A DNA stretch of 64,000 bases, taken from assembly GCA_037445025.1 (NCBI GenBank), contig JBBILI010000017.1, forward strand, positions 38,101 to 102,100. Reading direction: 5' to 3'. This DNA is from CAIQQQ01 sp037445025. GTDB lineage: Bacteria > Pseudomonadota > Alphaproteobacteria > Acetobacterales > Acetobacteraceae. Made by a program: the position numbers and the translations under genes. The stretch's first letter is position 1; every line of letters starts with the position of its first letter. The notes below the pieces were generated by a model. It saw only the letters and a program-made list of their open reading frames with translations. It searched no databases and had not been told where the DNA came from. Below are positions 9,393 to 18,358 of the stretch, piece after piece.

Positions 9393-11375
9393 ATGCATTC
9401 AATCCGCACCCGCATATTCGGCGGCTTTGCTGCCCTGATCCTGCTGCAGCTTGTGGTCGCCGTCTCGGTCTGGCGCGCCGACGACCAGGTCGACCGTGCC
9501 AATGCCGCAGCCGCATCCGCGCAAACCAGCATGGACCGGGTCCTCACCGTTCGCTCGAACCTGTCCGCGCTCCAGATGTCGCTCGCCACCTATGTTCGAA
9601 CCAACCTTGCCGCTGATCGCGCGCGAGTCGACGCCGCACTGACGGCCATCGCGAGCACCCTGTCCGGACTCGGAGCCGGTGACGATGCCTCGGGCCAGCT
9701 GGCGCTCAGCATCAGGGACGTTCGCTCGGCCCTTGATGCAAGCATCGCCGCGACGATCGTCCGGCGTGACAAGGAGGCCGCCCTCACGCAGGCAGAACTC
9801 GGGCTCGAGGGCTCGGTCGTTTCGCTGGCCTCCGCCGCTGCCAGATCGCCCGAACGCGATACGCTCGAGATGGTCTCCGCCAACGGCGCCGAAGCCTCTC
9901 ATCTCCTGGTCGCACTGCAACGCTACGCCGCTTTCGGCGAGCCGGCCGACCGTCAGATCATCCAAGGCTCACTCTCGACCATCGCCGACAACCTTGGAGC
10001 CATTCAGAAGAACCAGGCGGGCCTTACGCCGCGCCTGACCCGCATGATCGGCACCTTGACCGCATCGATGGCCGAACTTCCACCCTTAATGGAGGCTGTC
10101 GCCACCGCGATGACCGCCCGGGCAAACAGCCTGGTGCGCCTGGACAAGGCCGCCGAGACGGCGCGCGACGCCATTGCCGGCCGCCTTGCGAGCCTCGGTG
10201 CCGAGCGGACCGCGCGGCAGGCAGAAATCGCCGCCGCTCGCCGGGGCGTCCGCATCACCGTTGCCACTGCCGGGCTCGCCTCGGCGTTGATCGGCGGCAT
10301 CCTCGCCGTGCTCGTCGGCATGTCGATCACCCGGCCGGTCACCCGCCTTGCCGCGGCCATGCGCCGCATCGCCGACGGCGCGCTCATCACCGACGTGCCG
10401 GGGCGCCGTCGTCACGACGAGATCGGCCGCATGGCCGAGGCGGTCCAGGTCTTCAAGGACAACATGATCCGCGCCGACGGGCTGACGGCCGAGCAGGAAA
10501 CGCTGAAGGCACGCGCGGCCCAGGAACGCCAGCAGGCGCTGCACCAGACCGCCGATTCGTTCGAAGGCAGGGTCGGCAGTCTGGTGTCTGAACTATCCGC
10601 CGGCGCTTCGATGCTGCAGACCACGGCACAGACGATGTCGTCCACCGCGACTCAGACCAGCCAGCAGGCTGCGAATGTTGCGGTGGCCGCCGAGGCTGCG
10701 ACCAACAGCGTGCAGGCGGTGGCTGCGGCGGCCGAGCAGTTGACGGCCTCGATCAGGGAAATCAGCCGACAGGTGGACCAATCCTCGCACATCACCAGCC
10801 AGGCTGTGGACGATGCGCGTCGTACCGACACCATTGTGCAGGCTTTGGCAGACGGCGCGCAGAAGATTGGTCAGGTGGTCCAGCTCATCAGCAACATCGC
10901 GGGCCAGACCAACCTGCTGGCGCTGAACGCCACCATCGAAGCGGCTCGGGCCGGCGAAGCCGGCAAAGGCTTTGCCGTGGTCGCCAGCGAGGTGAAGAGC
11001 CTGGCGTTGCAGACCGCCAAGGCGACCGAGGAAATCAGCGGACAGATCGCCCAGATTCAGAGTGCGACGGCCGAGGCCGTCCATGCGATCCATGGCATCG
11101 GGTCAACCATCGAACAGGTCAGCTCCATCGCCACCGCCATCGCCGCCGCAGTCGAAGAACAAGGGGCGGCGACAGCAGAAATCGCCCGCAACGTTCAGCA
11201 GACGGCGGCCAGCACCCACGATGTGTCGACCAACATCGGCACAATGCGGGCTGGGACCGATGAGACGGGGCTTGCCTCTGGAAAGGTTCTGGATGCCGCC
11301 AGAAGCCTGTCCCGGCAATCCGACGATCTGACTGCGGAGGTTGCCCAGTTCGTCGCCGGGGTACGGGCCGCCTGA
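9393..11375 (+). CDS. Methyl-accepting chemotaxis protein
   Basis: A 660-residue chemoreceptor. Transmembrane helix 1 spans about residues 9-26, a large helical periplasmic sensor follows, and helix 2 spans about 286-308. A HAMP domain comes next (ITRPVTRLAAAMRRIADG), then the cytoplasmic signalling coiled coil. The hairpin tip that binds CheA/CheW reads NLLALNATIEAARAGEAGKG near 506-525. ATG at 9393 was chosen because it sits just before the first membrane helix with GGAG 10 nt upstream; in-frame starts exist at 9360 and 9306. It lies directly downstream of a TRAP binding protein, possibly its ligand-loaded partner. Confidence 0.93.
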   Translation: MHSIRTRIFGGFAALILLQLVVAVSVWRADDQVDRANAAAASAQTSMDRVLTVRSNLSALQMSLATYVRTNLAADRARVDAALTAIASTLSGLGAGDDASGQLALSIRDVRSALDASIAATIVRRDKEAALTQAELGLEGSVVSLASAAARSPERDTLEMVSANGAEASHLLVALQRYAAFGEPADRQIIQGSLSTIADNLGAIQKNQAGLTPRLTRMIGTLTASMAELPPLMEAVATAMTARANSLVRLDKAAETARDAIAGRLASLGAERTARQAEIAAARRGVRITVATAGLASALIGGILAVLVGMSITRPVTRLAAAMRRIADGALITDVPGRRRHDEIGRMAEAVQVFKDNMIRADGLTAEQETLKARAAQERQQALHQTADSFEGRVGSLVSELSAGASMLQTTAQTMSSTATQTSQQAANVAVAAEAATNSVQAVAAAAEQLTASIREISRQVDQSSHITSQAVDDARRTDTIVQALADGAQKIGQVVQLISNIAGQTNLLALNATIEAARAGEAGKGFAVVASEVKSLALQTAKATEEISGQIAQIQSATAEAVHAIHGIGSTIEQVSSIATAIAAAVEEQGAATAEIARNVQQTAASTHDVSTNIGTMRAGTDETGLASGKVLDAARSLSRQSDDLTAEVAQFVAGVRAA

Positions 11376-11728
11376 ACTTGAAAGGCGCGTGGACCCATCT
11401 CTGTGTCGCGAACGCGCGGCGCAATGACGATGCATTCGGGGAAACGGGACTCGCCGGAAGGTCGCGACACGGCTATCGCGACCGAGAAGCAGTACGGTTC
11501 GTCACGAAGTGCTGGCGGCCCTGCAGGCCTGGTGGGGTTTGGTAACGCGCGTGCCGGACGCCGGGAAGCTGGCCAGTTTTGCTCGCGGGCGGATCCGTCG
11601 TGCGGCGAGCCTGCTGCCACGGTTCGGGCAGCGCCAGCCGAATCGACCCTCGGCGCAGTTACGGCAGAAGCTGCATTCGAAGCGGCAGATCATCGCATCC
11701 GTGGCTGCGGGCGGCAGGTCTGCGTTTT
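11376..11728. other. Gene-poor stretch between chemoreceptor and hairpin doublet
   Basis: About 350 bp without a convincing gene. A plus-strand frame around 11470-11751 reads like protein for about 90 codons (TVRHEVLAALQAWW, then FARGRIRRAASLLPRFGQR) but has no credible start or Shine-Dalgarno and runs into the first hairpin. It could be a decayed gene remnant. I recognise no family in it. Confidence 0.4.
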
Positions 11729-11853
11729 ATACCAACGGTCATGAAGAATGACCGTTGGTATGGGTCCTGGTTTGGCGCGCCGCCGCCGGCCGACCCGGCG
11801 CGCGATACCAACGGTCTTGATCGATGGAAGAGTCATCGATCAAGACCGTTGGT
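11729..11853. repeat. REPIN-like doublet of long perfect hairpins
   Basis: Two stem-loops share the core ACCAACGGTC. The first has 14-bp arms (11729-11742 and 11748-11761) and loop GAAGA. The second has 20-bp arms (11807-11826 and 11834-11853) and loop GAAGAGT. Between them lies 45 bp of GC-rich DNA. The core therefore occurs four times, alternating in direction. The layout resembles paired REP elements (REPIN). The second hairpin ends 2 bp from the lysE stop and may also terminate that transcript. No RAYT transposase is in the window. Confidence 0.75.
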
Positions 11854-11854
11854 C

Positions 11855-12457
11855 TCAGAGCAGCCCCAGCATCGCGGCGGCGCCGAACGCGGTGAGAATC
11901 AGGGCGGAGATCCGGTCGATCCACAGCATCGCCCCCTGCGTCACCGCCCGTCGCGCACCGGCGACGGCGCTGCACAGAAACAGCCACCACAGTGCCGATC
12001 CCAGAAACACACCCGCCACCAGCGCGAAGGCGCCGCGCGAGGCCACCACGCCCAGCGCCGCGAAGGCCGCGACAAAGCTGAGGATGGTCGCGGGATTGGT
12101 CAGCGTGAGCCCGACCGCCGCGACATAGGCGCGCAACAGCCCGGTGCCGCCGACCTGTCGCGCGGTGCGCGCCACACCGGCCGAGCGCCAGGCCATGAGT
12201 CCCAGCCAGATCAGGAACGCGCCGCCGGCCAGGCGCAGCGGGGTCTGAACCTGCAGCAGCAAGCGGGAGACGGCGCTGGTGCCGGAGGCGGCCAGTGCGC
12301 CGTACAGCGCATCGCCGGTGGCGATGCCGGCGCCGATCGCCATGCCCGCGGCCCAGCCTTGGGCCAGCGTGCAATTGATGGTCAGCAGCCCCATCGGCCC
12401 CACCGGCGCTGCCACCGAGAGGCCGAGCAGCAACCCGGCCAGCAGCACTTCGAGCAT
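11855..12457 (-). CDS. LysE/RhtB-family amino-acid exporter
   Basis: A 200-residue inner-membrane exporter with six predicted helices. The N-terminal block LLLGLSVAAPVGPMGLLTIN carries the APVGP motif of the LysE superfamily, and NPATILSFVAAFAALG near 117-132 is the conserved second-half motif. Start at ATG 12457 is favoured because GGGGGA lies 4 nt upstream; the longer frame begins at a GTG (12469) that is part of that Shine-Dalgarno. A cold-shock gene and its terminator lie upstream. Substrate cannot be assigned. Confidence 0.88.
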   Translation of the reverse strand: MLEVLLAGLLLGLSVAAPVGPMGLLTINCTLAQGWAAGMAIGAGIATGDALYGALAASGTSAVSRLLLQVQTPLRLAGGAFLIWLGLMAWRSAGVARTARQVGGTGLLRAYVAAVGLTLTNPATILSFVAAFAALGVVASRGAFALVAGVFLGSALWWLFLCSAVAGARRAVTQGAMLWIDRISALILTAFGAAAMLGLL

Positions 12458-12472
12458 TCGGTCCCCCACAGC

Positions 12473-12506
12473 AAAAACGGCCGCCAGGTTTCCCTGGCGG
12501 CCGTTT
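12473..12506 (-). terminator. Rho-independent terminator of the first cold-shock gene
   Basis: 14-bp perfect arms AAACGGCCGCCAGG (12475-12488) and its complement (12493-12506) with a 4-nt loop. Read on the minus strand the stem is followed by a short T run (12477-12473). It lies 21 bp past the csp stop and just before the lysE start. Confidence 0.88.
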
Positions 12507-12527
12507 CAGTAGCCGAAGCGCGAGGCT

Positions 12528-12731
12528 TCAGGCCAGCTTGAGGTTGGTGGCGGCAGCCTTGCCGCGCTCCATCGCCACTTCGTAGCTGACCTTTTGGCCG
12601 TCGTTGAGGCCCTTGAGGCCGGCGGCCTGTACGGCGGTGATGTGCACGAACACGTCCTTGCCGCCGTCAGACGGCATGATGAAGCCGAAGCCCTTGGTGG
12701 CATTGAACCACTTAACAGTACCGATAGCCAT
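12528..12731 (-). CDS. Cold-shock domain protein (CspA family)
   Basis: A 67-residue single cold-shock domain that binds single-stranded nucleic acid and melts RNA structure. It starts MAIGTVKWFN. RNP1 KGFGFI and RNP2 VFVHI are intact, and it ends KAAATNLKLA. It is nearly identical to the second csp gene at 12993-13196, differing at a few positions (for example N-A-T-K versus N-T-T-K after WF, and LKGLNDG versus LRGLDEG). A strong terminator follows. The pair looks like a tandem duplication. Confidence 0.97.
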   Translation of the reverse strand: MAIGTVKWFNATKGFGFIMPSDGGKDVFVHITAVQAAGLKGLNDGQKVSYEVAMERGKAAATNLKLA

Positions 12732-12992
12732 GTGAGTGTCTCCTGAAGTCAGACGCGGGAAGCCGCTTCTGCGTGATGGTTGTTGCAGGTTGAGTGTCCC
12801 GGTCGGACGAGAGCGACTTGGAGGACGGGGAGAAAGCGCGGGACCGACATCGCGTCGTTAGGCTCGGACCGTTGCTTGAGATGGGCGGATCCCGCGGCGC
12901 GCGTCATTGGAGTTTGATACTCCAACGAGGTCGTCATCTTGATGATGGCGGCTGGCACGCAAGATCGGCCGATTTTGGGGTAAGCGCGCGTC

Positions 12993-13196
12993 TTACGCGG
13001 GCTTCAGATTCGTGGCGGCAGCCTTGCCGCGCTCCATCGCCACTTCGTAGCTCACCTTCTGGCCTTCATCGAGGCCACGAAGGCCCGCGGCCTGAACCGC
13101 TGTGATGTGCACGAAGACATCCTTGCCGCCATCAGACGGCATGATAAAGCCAAATCCTTTTGTGGTGTTGAACCACTTCACGGTACCGATAGCCAT
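12993..13196 (-). CDS. Cold-shock domain protein, second copy
   Basis: A 67-residue cold-shock domain paralogous to the gene 262 bp downstream, with the same RNP1 (KGFGFI) and RNP2 (VFVHI) motifs. ATG at 13196 was chosen because the cold-shock domain begins exactly there; the upstream in-frame extension would be low-complexity. Its 5' leader contains two adjacent 7-bp hairpins (13221-13262), absent from the other copy, which suggests different control. I saw no clear intrinsic terminator directly downstream. Confidence 0.97.
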   Translation of the reverse strand: MAIGTVKWFNTTKGFGFIMPSDGGKDVFVHITAVQAAGLRGLDEGQKVSYEVAMERGKAAATNLKPA

Positions 13197-13464
13197 AGCT
13201 GCGTCTCTCTCATGTCGATCCCCCGCACAAGGATGCGGGGACCCTCGCAGATCTATGCGAGGTGGATGACAACCGGGTTGATGGATTTCTTGAAGCACCC
13301 CGTGGGAGACGCAACGGCGGGGATGACCCGGACGGTACGACGGATAAGCAGCAAGCCAAGCCAGAACGCGATTGCAGGCCTAGTGGCGCAGAACTCGACG
13401 GCCAAGTCAATAAAAACGACACATTGCAGGCAGCACAAGTCCTGAGAACGCCATAAAACCGAGA
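13197..13464. other. Leader and promoter region of the second csp gene
   Basis: Non-coding region between csp and groL. It contains the tandem hairpins at 13221-13262 described separately and presumably the csp promoter further right. Short open frames across it have no family signal or ribosome-binding site and are treated as chance. Confidence 0.5.
13221..13262 (-). promoter_or_regulatory. Two adjacent hairpins in the csp 5' leader
   Basis: CCCCGCA-N6-TGCGGGG (13221-13240) and CCTCGCA-N6-TGCGAGG (13243-13262) are perfect 7-bp stems with 6-nt loops, separated by 2 bp. They lie 24-66 nt upstream of the csp ATG at 13196 and would be in its transcript. Adjacent stems of identical geometry can stack coaxially. 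A temperature-sensitive or protein-binding leader is an inference; csp leaders of other bacteria are structured. Confidence 0.6.
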
Positions 13465-13492
13465 AAGGGGCAAGCCCTGCGGCCTGCCCCTT
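13465..13492 (-). terminator. Probable intrinsic terminator of groSL
   Basis: Arms AAGGGGCA (13465-13472) and TGCCCCTT (13485-13492) with additional inner pairing. On the minus strand they are followed by TTTCTCGGTTTT. They lie 38 bp past the groL stop. Confidence 0.7.
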
Positions 13493-13529
13493 CCTTCGAT
13501 TCACGCAAATATCAGCAGTGAGCGTCAGA

Positions 13530-15176
<1,647 letters not shown>

Positions 15177-15209
15177 GTCGTGTGTTCCTTATAGATAGGG
15201 GAGAGCTGA

Positions 15210-15527
15210 TCAGGCGGCCTTCTTGGAGGAGGCGGCCGGGGCGTCGATGATGCCCATGACGTCGCTTTCCTTCATGATCAGCAGCTCTTCGCCGTCGATC
15301 TTGACTTCGGTGCCCGACCACTTGCCGAACAGCACGCGGTCACCCGCCTTCACGTCGAGGGCGACGATGGCGCCCTGCTCGTTGCGGCTGCCGGGGCCGA
15401 CGGCGATGACTTCGCCTTCCATCGGCTTTTCCTTGGCGGTGTCGGGGATGATGATGCCGCCCGCGGTCTTCTCTTCGGCAGTGATGCGACGCACCACGAT
15501 ACGGTCGTGCAGGGGACGGAATTTCAT
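15210..15527 (-). CDS. groS: Co-chaperonin GroES (10 kDa)
   Basis: A 105-residue lid of the GroEL chamber. It starts MKFRPLHDRIVVRRI, has the mobile loop KTAGGIIIPDTAKEKP (about 21-36) and GPGSRNEQG (about 45-53), and carries a short Ala/Lys tail (PAASSKKAA) longer than in most homologues. AGGAGCGATCC precedes the ATG. First gene of the groSL operon. Confidence 0.99.
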   Translation of the reverse strand: MKFRPLHDRIVVRRITAEEKTAGGIIIPDTAKEKPMEGEVIAVGPGSRNEQGAIVALDVKAGDRVLFGKWSGTEVKIDGEELLIMKESDVMGIIDAPAASSKKAA

Positions 15528-15621
15528 GCGGATCGCTCCTGGATGGTTGCGACCGGACCTTCACGCGGCACTGCGAACCCCCTTTGGGCATTCACGGCGT
15601 CCTGCTTCGGTACGGCCATTG

Positions 15622-15712
15622 TTAGCACTCCCATGCAGGGAGTGCCAGCGATGTAGAACGCTGCCCCTCGGATGTCAAGCAATCGGCAGCACTCTCGGCA
15701 GGTGAGTGCCAA
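15622..15712 (-). promoter_or_regulatory. groSL promoter with two CIRCE operators
   Basis: CIRCE 1 is TTAGCACTC-N9-GAGTGCCAG at 15622-15648. CIRCE 2 is GCAGCACTC-N9-GAGTGCCAA at 15686-15712. Each has two mismatches to the HrcA consensus. Between them on the minus strand lies -35 TTGACA (15678-15673, preceded by C as in alphaproteobacterial heat-shock promoters) and, 17 bp later, a weak -10 TACATC (15655-15650). One operator therefore sits upstream of the -35 and one over the probable start site. Repression by HrcA is established for CIRCE; looping between the two sites is inference. Confidence 0.88.
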
Positions 15713-15877
15713 GTTGCTGATTTCAGTGGATTTTTTATTGTTTCGGCAAGATTTGCCGTGTCAGGATGATGACAGCCGCGCGGCAGATCGCGGCATTCGG
15801 GAAGCCTCGCTGGCCCTGCGGCACACAGACAAGGATGTTTTTGACCTATCGACCGACACCAACCGACGGAGAGCTGC

Positions 15878-16150
15878 ATGCGACTGGAAACCGCACTCGA
15901 ACGCCAGCTGAACGGCTATCGGATGACGACCGCCGAGATTCTCTACCATTTGCCGGATCATCCGGCGGTGCTGCAGAGCTTCGTCTGGCAGGACCTGGAC
16001 ATCGCGCCGAAATTTCCGGTTCTGCACCGGTTTCTCGATTTCTGGACCCGTCAGATCGATGGCAAGCTGCATTCGGTGCGCGTGGGCGCCACCAGCATCG
16101 TCAGTCTGGGCGAGTGGCGCCACATCGATCATGTGATGCAACTGCACTGA
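15878..16150 (+). CDS. usg: Usg-family protein
   Basis: A 90-residue small protein of the alphaproteobacterial Usg family, found in other genomes near tryptophan-biosynthesis genes and of unproven function. Recognised by TTAEILYHLPDHPAVLQSFV (about 17-36), WQDLDIAPKFPVL and HSVRV...EWRHIDHVMQLH at the C-terminus. GGAG lies 6 nt before the ATG. It stands alone here, without trp genes. Cytoplasmic, no membrane helix. Confidence 0.88.
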   Translation: MRLETALERQLNGYRMTTAEILYHLPDHPAVLQSFVWQDLDIAPKFPVLHRFLDFWTRQIDGKLHSVRVGATSIVSLGEWRHIDHVMQLH

Positions 16151-16242
16151 GCCGGTCCTGAGTCTGACGACCTGGGGGCTGCAGCCGCCCCACAGCCATA
16201 TTTGATCCGCCGGATGATCGTATCCGGCAAGGCACGCAAAAA

Positions 16243-16272
16243 CCCGGAGCGCATCGCAAGATGCGCTCCGGG
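16243..16272 (-). terminator. Intrinsic terminator of the DUF1127 gene
   Basis: 13-bp perfect stem CCCGGAGCGCATC (16243-16255) with its complement (16260-16272) around a 4-nt loop. On the minus strand it is followed by a T run (16242-16238). It lies 7 bp past the stop codon. Confidence 0.88.
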
Positions 16273-16279
16273 GAACCTG

Positions 16280-16507
16280 TCAACGCTGCCAGGTGCCGCG
16301 CGCGATCGACTCGAAATCGCTCGGCGCAATGGCGAGGTCCTGCAGGTCGCGCGGGTTGAGCAGGCTGAGTTCGCGCATCGTCTCGGCGCGCAGGCGACGC
16401 TCGGCCACCCAGCCGCCGAGGCGGGCCATCAGGCCGGAAATCGGCGCGAGGCCCGACACACCGGTGGTCGCGGCGTCATGACCGAAGCCGCGCATGAGCT
16501 GTGCCAT
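16280..16507 (-). CDS. DUF1127 small protein
   Basis: A 75-residue protein whose C-terminal half has the DUF1127 signature: RRLRAETMRELSLLNPRDLQ followed by DLAIAPSDF. Small DUF1127 proteins in other Alphaproteobacteria are rich in Arg and some affect RNA turnover and phosphate or carbon metabolism. ATG 16507 was chosen because AAGGGA lies upstream and the extension to 16573 is Cys-rich and unlike the family. Monocistronic, with a strong terminator. Confidence 0.85.
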   Translation of the reverse strand: MAQLMRGFGHDAATTGVSGLAPISGLMARLGGWVAERRLRAETMRELSLLNPRDLQDLAIAPSDFESIARGTWQR

Positions 16508-16629
16508 GGAGAAAGTCCCTTCTGTTGCAGTGCAGCATTTGCTGCAGCGCACCATAAGGGAAGTGACCCCCATTATGTCAAGCGTGCTGACCTATTTGCG
16601 CCCCGGGCAGCCGGCGCAACGCAGCCCAG

Positions 16630-17154
16630 CTATTTGTTGATGACGGCCGCCCCGGCCTTGGCACAGACCTCGTCCTGCGATCCGGCCCCGCCGGAAACGC
16701 CGATCGCGCCGATCAGCTTGCCGTCCTCGATCAGCGGAATCCCGCCGCGCGAGCCGATCACGCCATCAAGTGTGAGCTGATAGACCAGCCCGCCCTGCAT
16801 GCCGTTCTCGAACAGCTTGGTGTCGCGGCGGTAGGCGGCTGCGGTGTGCGCCTTGTGCTCGGAAATCGCGATCGAGGCGAGCTGGGCGCCGTCCATGCGG
16901 CCGAATGCGACAAGATTGTTGCCGGAGTCGACGACAGTGACGTTCATCTTCCAGTTGTGCTTCTTCGCCTCCGCCATCGCCGCCGTCACCACGGACTGGG
17001 CCCGGTCGAATGTGATCGGCGCGCCGTAGGGCACGTCGAACGGCATCACATCGGGGATGACATCGAGCATCGGCGTGGGGGAGGGCTGGGCCAGGGCCGG
17101 CACAGCGGCAAGCGAGGCGAGACCGGCCAGAATCGGCAGCATGGAGCGGCGCAT
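16630..17154 (-). CDS. GlcG/HbpS-family heme-binding-like protein, exported
   Basis: A 174-residue protein with a signal peptide (MRRSMLPILAGLASLAAVPALA, cleavage near residue 22) and one GlcG/HbpS (DUF336) domain. Family marks are FDRAQSVVTAAMAEAKKH (about 49-66), VTVVDSGNNLVAFGRMDGA, and the C-terminal GAIGVSGGAGSQDEVCAKAG. Members bind heme or act in redox sensing; the ligand here is unproven. AGGGA precedes the ATG. It is divergent from ctaA (heme A synthase), a suggestive but not conclusive neighbour. Confidence 0.85.
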   Translation of the reverse strand: MRRSMLPILAGLASLAAVPALAQPSPTPMLDVIPDVMPFDVPYGAPITFDRAQSVVTAAMAEAKKHNWKMNVTVVDSGNNLVAFGRMDGAQLASIAISEHKAHTAAAYRRDTKLFENGMQGGLVYQLTLDGVIGSRGGIPLIEDGKLIGAIGVSGGAGSQDEVCAKAGAAVINK

Positions 17155-17255
17155 GGGCGTTATTCCCTGACAATGCCGGGTTGTCGCCCGGTCTGTTTGG
17201 TCGACCGGAAAACCCTGACGTCGGACCGCTTGCGAGACAAGAGGAAATCGTGCCC

Positions 17256-17290
17256 CTGGCCGCTGCTGTCGTGTTCTCTATATAGAGCGT
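17256..17290 (+). promoter_or_regulatory. Possible promoter giving a leaderless ctaA transcript
   Basis: TATATA at 17279-17284 ends 6 nt before the ctaA ATG (17291), and no Shine-Dalgarno sits at the right distance. A weak -35 (CTGGCC, 17256-17261) lies 17 bp upstream. If used, transcription would begin at or next to the start codon. Confidence 0.4.
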
Positions 17291-18337
17291 ATGCCCTTCG
17301 ACTCCCGCGAAACCGCGACCTTCACCCGTGCCCGCCCCCGTGCGGTCGCGATCTGGCTGTTCGTCATGGCCTTCATGATCTGGGTCATGGTGTTGCTCGG
17401 CGGTGCCACCCGCCTGACCGGCTCCGGCCTGTCGATCATGGAATGGGCGCCGATCATGGGCGCGCTGCCGCCCTGGAGTGCCGCGGAATGGAACCGCCTA
17501 TTCGCGCTCTATCAGCAGATCCCGCAATATCAGGTGCTGCACCAAGGCTTCGGGCTGGACGGTTTCAAGCACATCTTCTGGCTGGAATGGAGCCACCGGC
17601 TGTGGGGCCGGCTGATGGGCCTGGCCTTCGCGGTGCCGCTGGCGGTGTTCTGGGTCCGCGGCTGGCTGCCGCAGGGGCTGTGGAAGCGGCTGGTCGGGCT
17701 GCTTGTGCTGGGCGGGCTGCAGGGCGGGGTGGGCTGGTTCATGGTGGCCTCGGGTTTCGAGGCGGACAGCACCGCTGTGTCGCCCTATCGGCTGGTGGCG
17801 CATCTGGTGCTGGCGCTGAGCCTGTACAGCGCGATCTTCTGGACGGCGCTGTCGCTGTATCGCGGCCCGTCGGCCGGTGCGCGCCCCGGCGCGCTGCGCC
17901 CGATCTCGGCCGTCCTGGTCGGCCTCGTCGGTCTGACCATCGTGGCCGGCGGATTCGTCGCCGGACTCAAGGCCGGCTTCACCTACAACACCTTCCCGCT
18001 GATGGACGGGCATCTCGTGCCGGCCGGCTACGCGGCGCTGCAGCCCTGGACACGCAACCTGTTCGAGAACATCCCGGCCGTGCAGTTCGACCACCGCCTG
18101 CTGGCGAGCGTGACCGCGCTGCTGGCATCCGCGGTGGCGCTGTGGTTCCTGCCGCGCACATCCGGCGCCACGCGCGGCGCTCTTCTCGCGCTGGGCGGCC
18201 TGGTGCTCGTGCAATACGCGCTCGGCGTCACCACCTTGCTGTGGGTGGTGCCGACCGGCCTTGCCACCGCCCACCAGGCCACCGCCGTTCTGCTGCTCTC
18301 CGCAGCCCTTGCCCTGCGCCACACCCAACGCGCCTGA
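17291..18337 (+). CDS. ctaA: Heme A synthase (COX15/CtaA)
   Basis: A 348-residue inner-membrane monooxygenase that oxidises the C8 methyl of heme O to make heme A for aa3-type oxidases. Eight hydrophobic helices. LGGATRLTGSGLSIMEW near residues 37-53 is the classic COX15 motif, and histidines in HIFWLEWSHRLWGR (about 95-108), the FDHRLLAS segment and ATAHQATA are the heme ligands. Length fits the alphaproteobacterial type 2 enzyme. Followed after 21 bp by tldD. It implies a heme A terminal oxidase. Confidence 0.97.
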   Translation: MPFDSRETATFTRARPRAVAIWLFVMAFMIWVMVLLGGATRLTGSGLSIMEWAPIMGALPPWSAAEWNRLFALYQQIPQYQVLHQGFGLDGFKHIFWLEWSHRLWGRLMGLAFAVPLAVFWVRGWLPQGLWKRLVGLLVLGGLQGGVGWFMVASGFEADSTAVSPYRLVAHLVLALSLYSAIFWTALSLYRGPSAGARPGALRPISAVLVGLVGLTIVAGGFVAGLKAGFTYNTFPLMDGHLVPAGYAALQPWTRNLFENIPAVQFDHRLLASVTALLASAVALWFLPRTSGATRGALLALGGLVLVQYALGVTTLLWVVPTGLATAHQATAVLLLSAALALRHTQRA

Positions 18338-18358
18338 CCTCATCCGATAGGATCCGCC

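Noticed and set aside
11403..11751. Small plus-strand frames upstream of the hairpin doublet
   Set aside because: No Shine-Dalgarno, no recognisable family, and they run into the hairpin; kept only as a gene-poor region.
16243..16272. GCAA-loop hairpin considered as a plus-strand terminator for usg
   Set aside because: The T run is on the minus-strand side, so it fits the DUF1127 gene; usg ends about 90 bp away without its own terminator.
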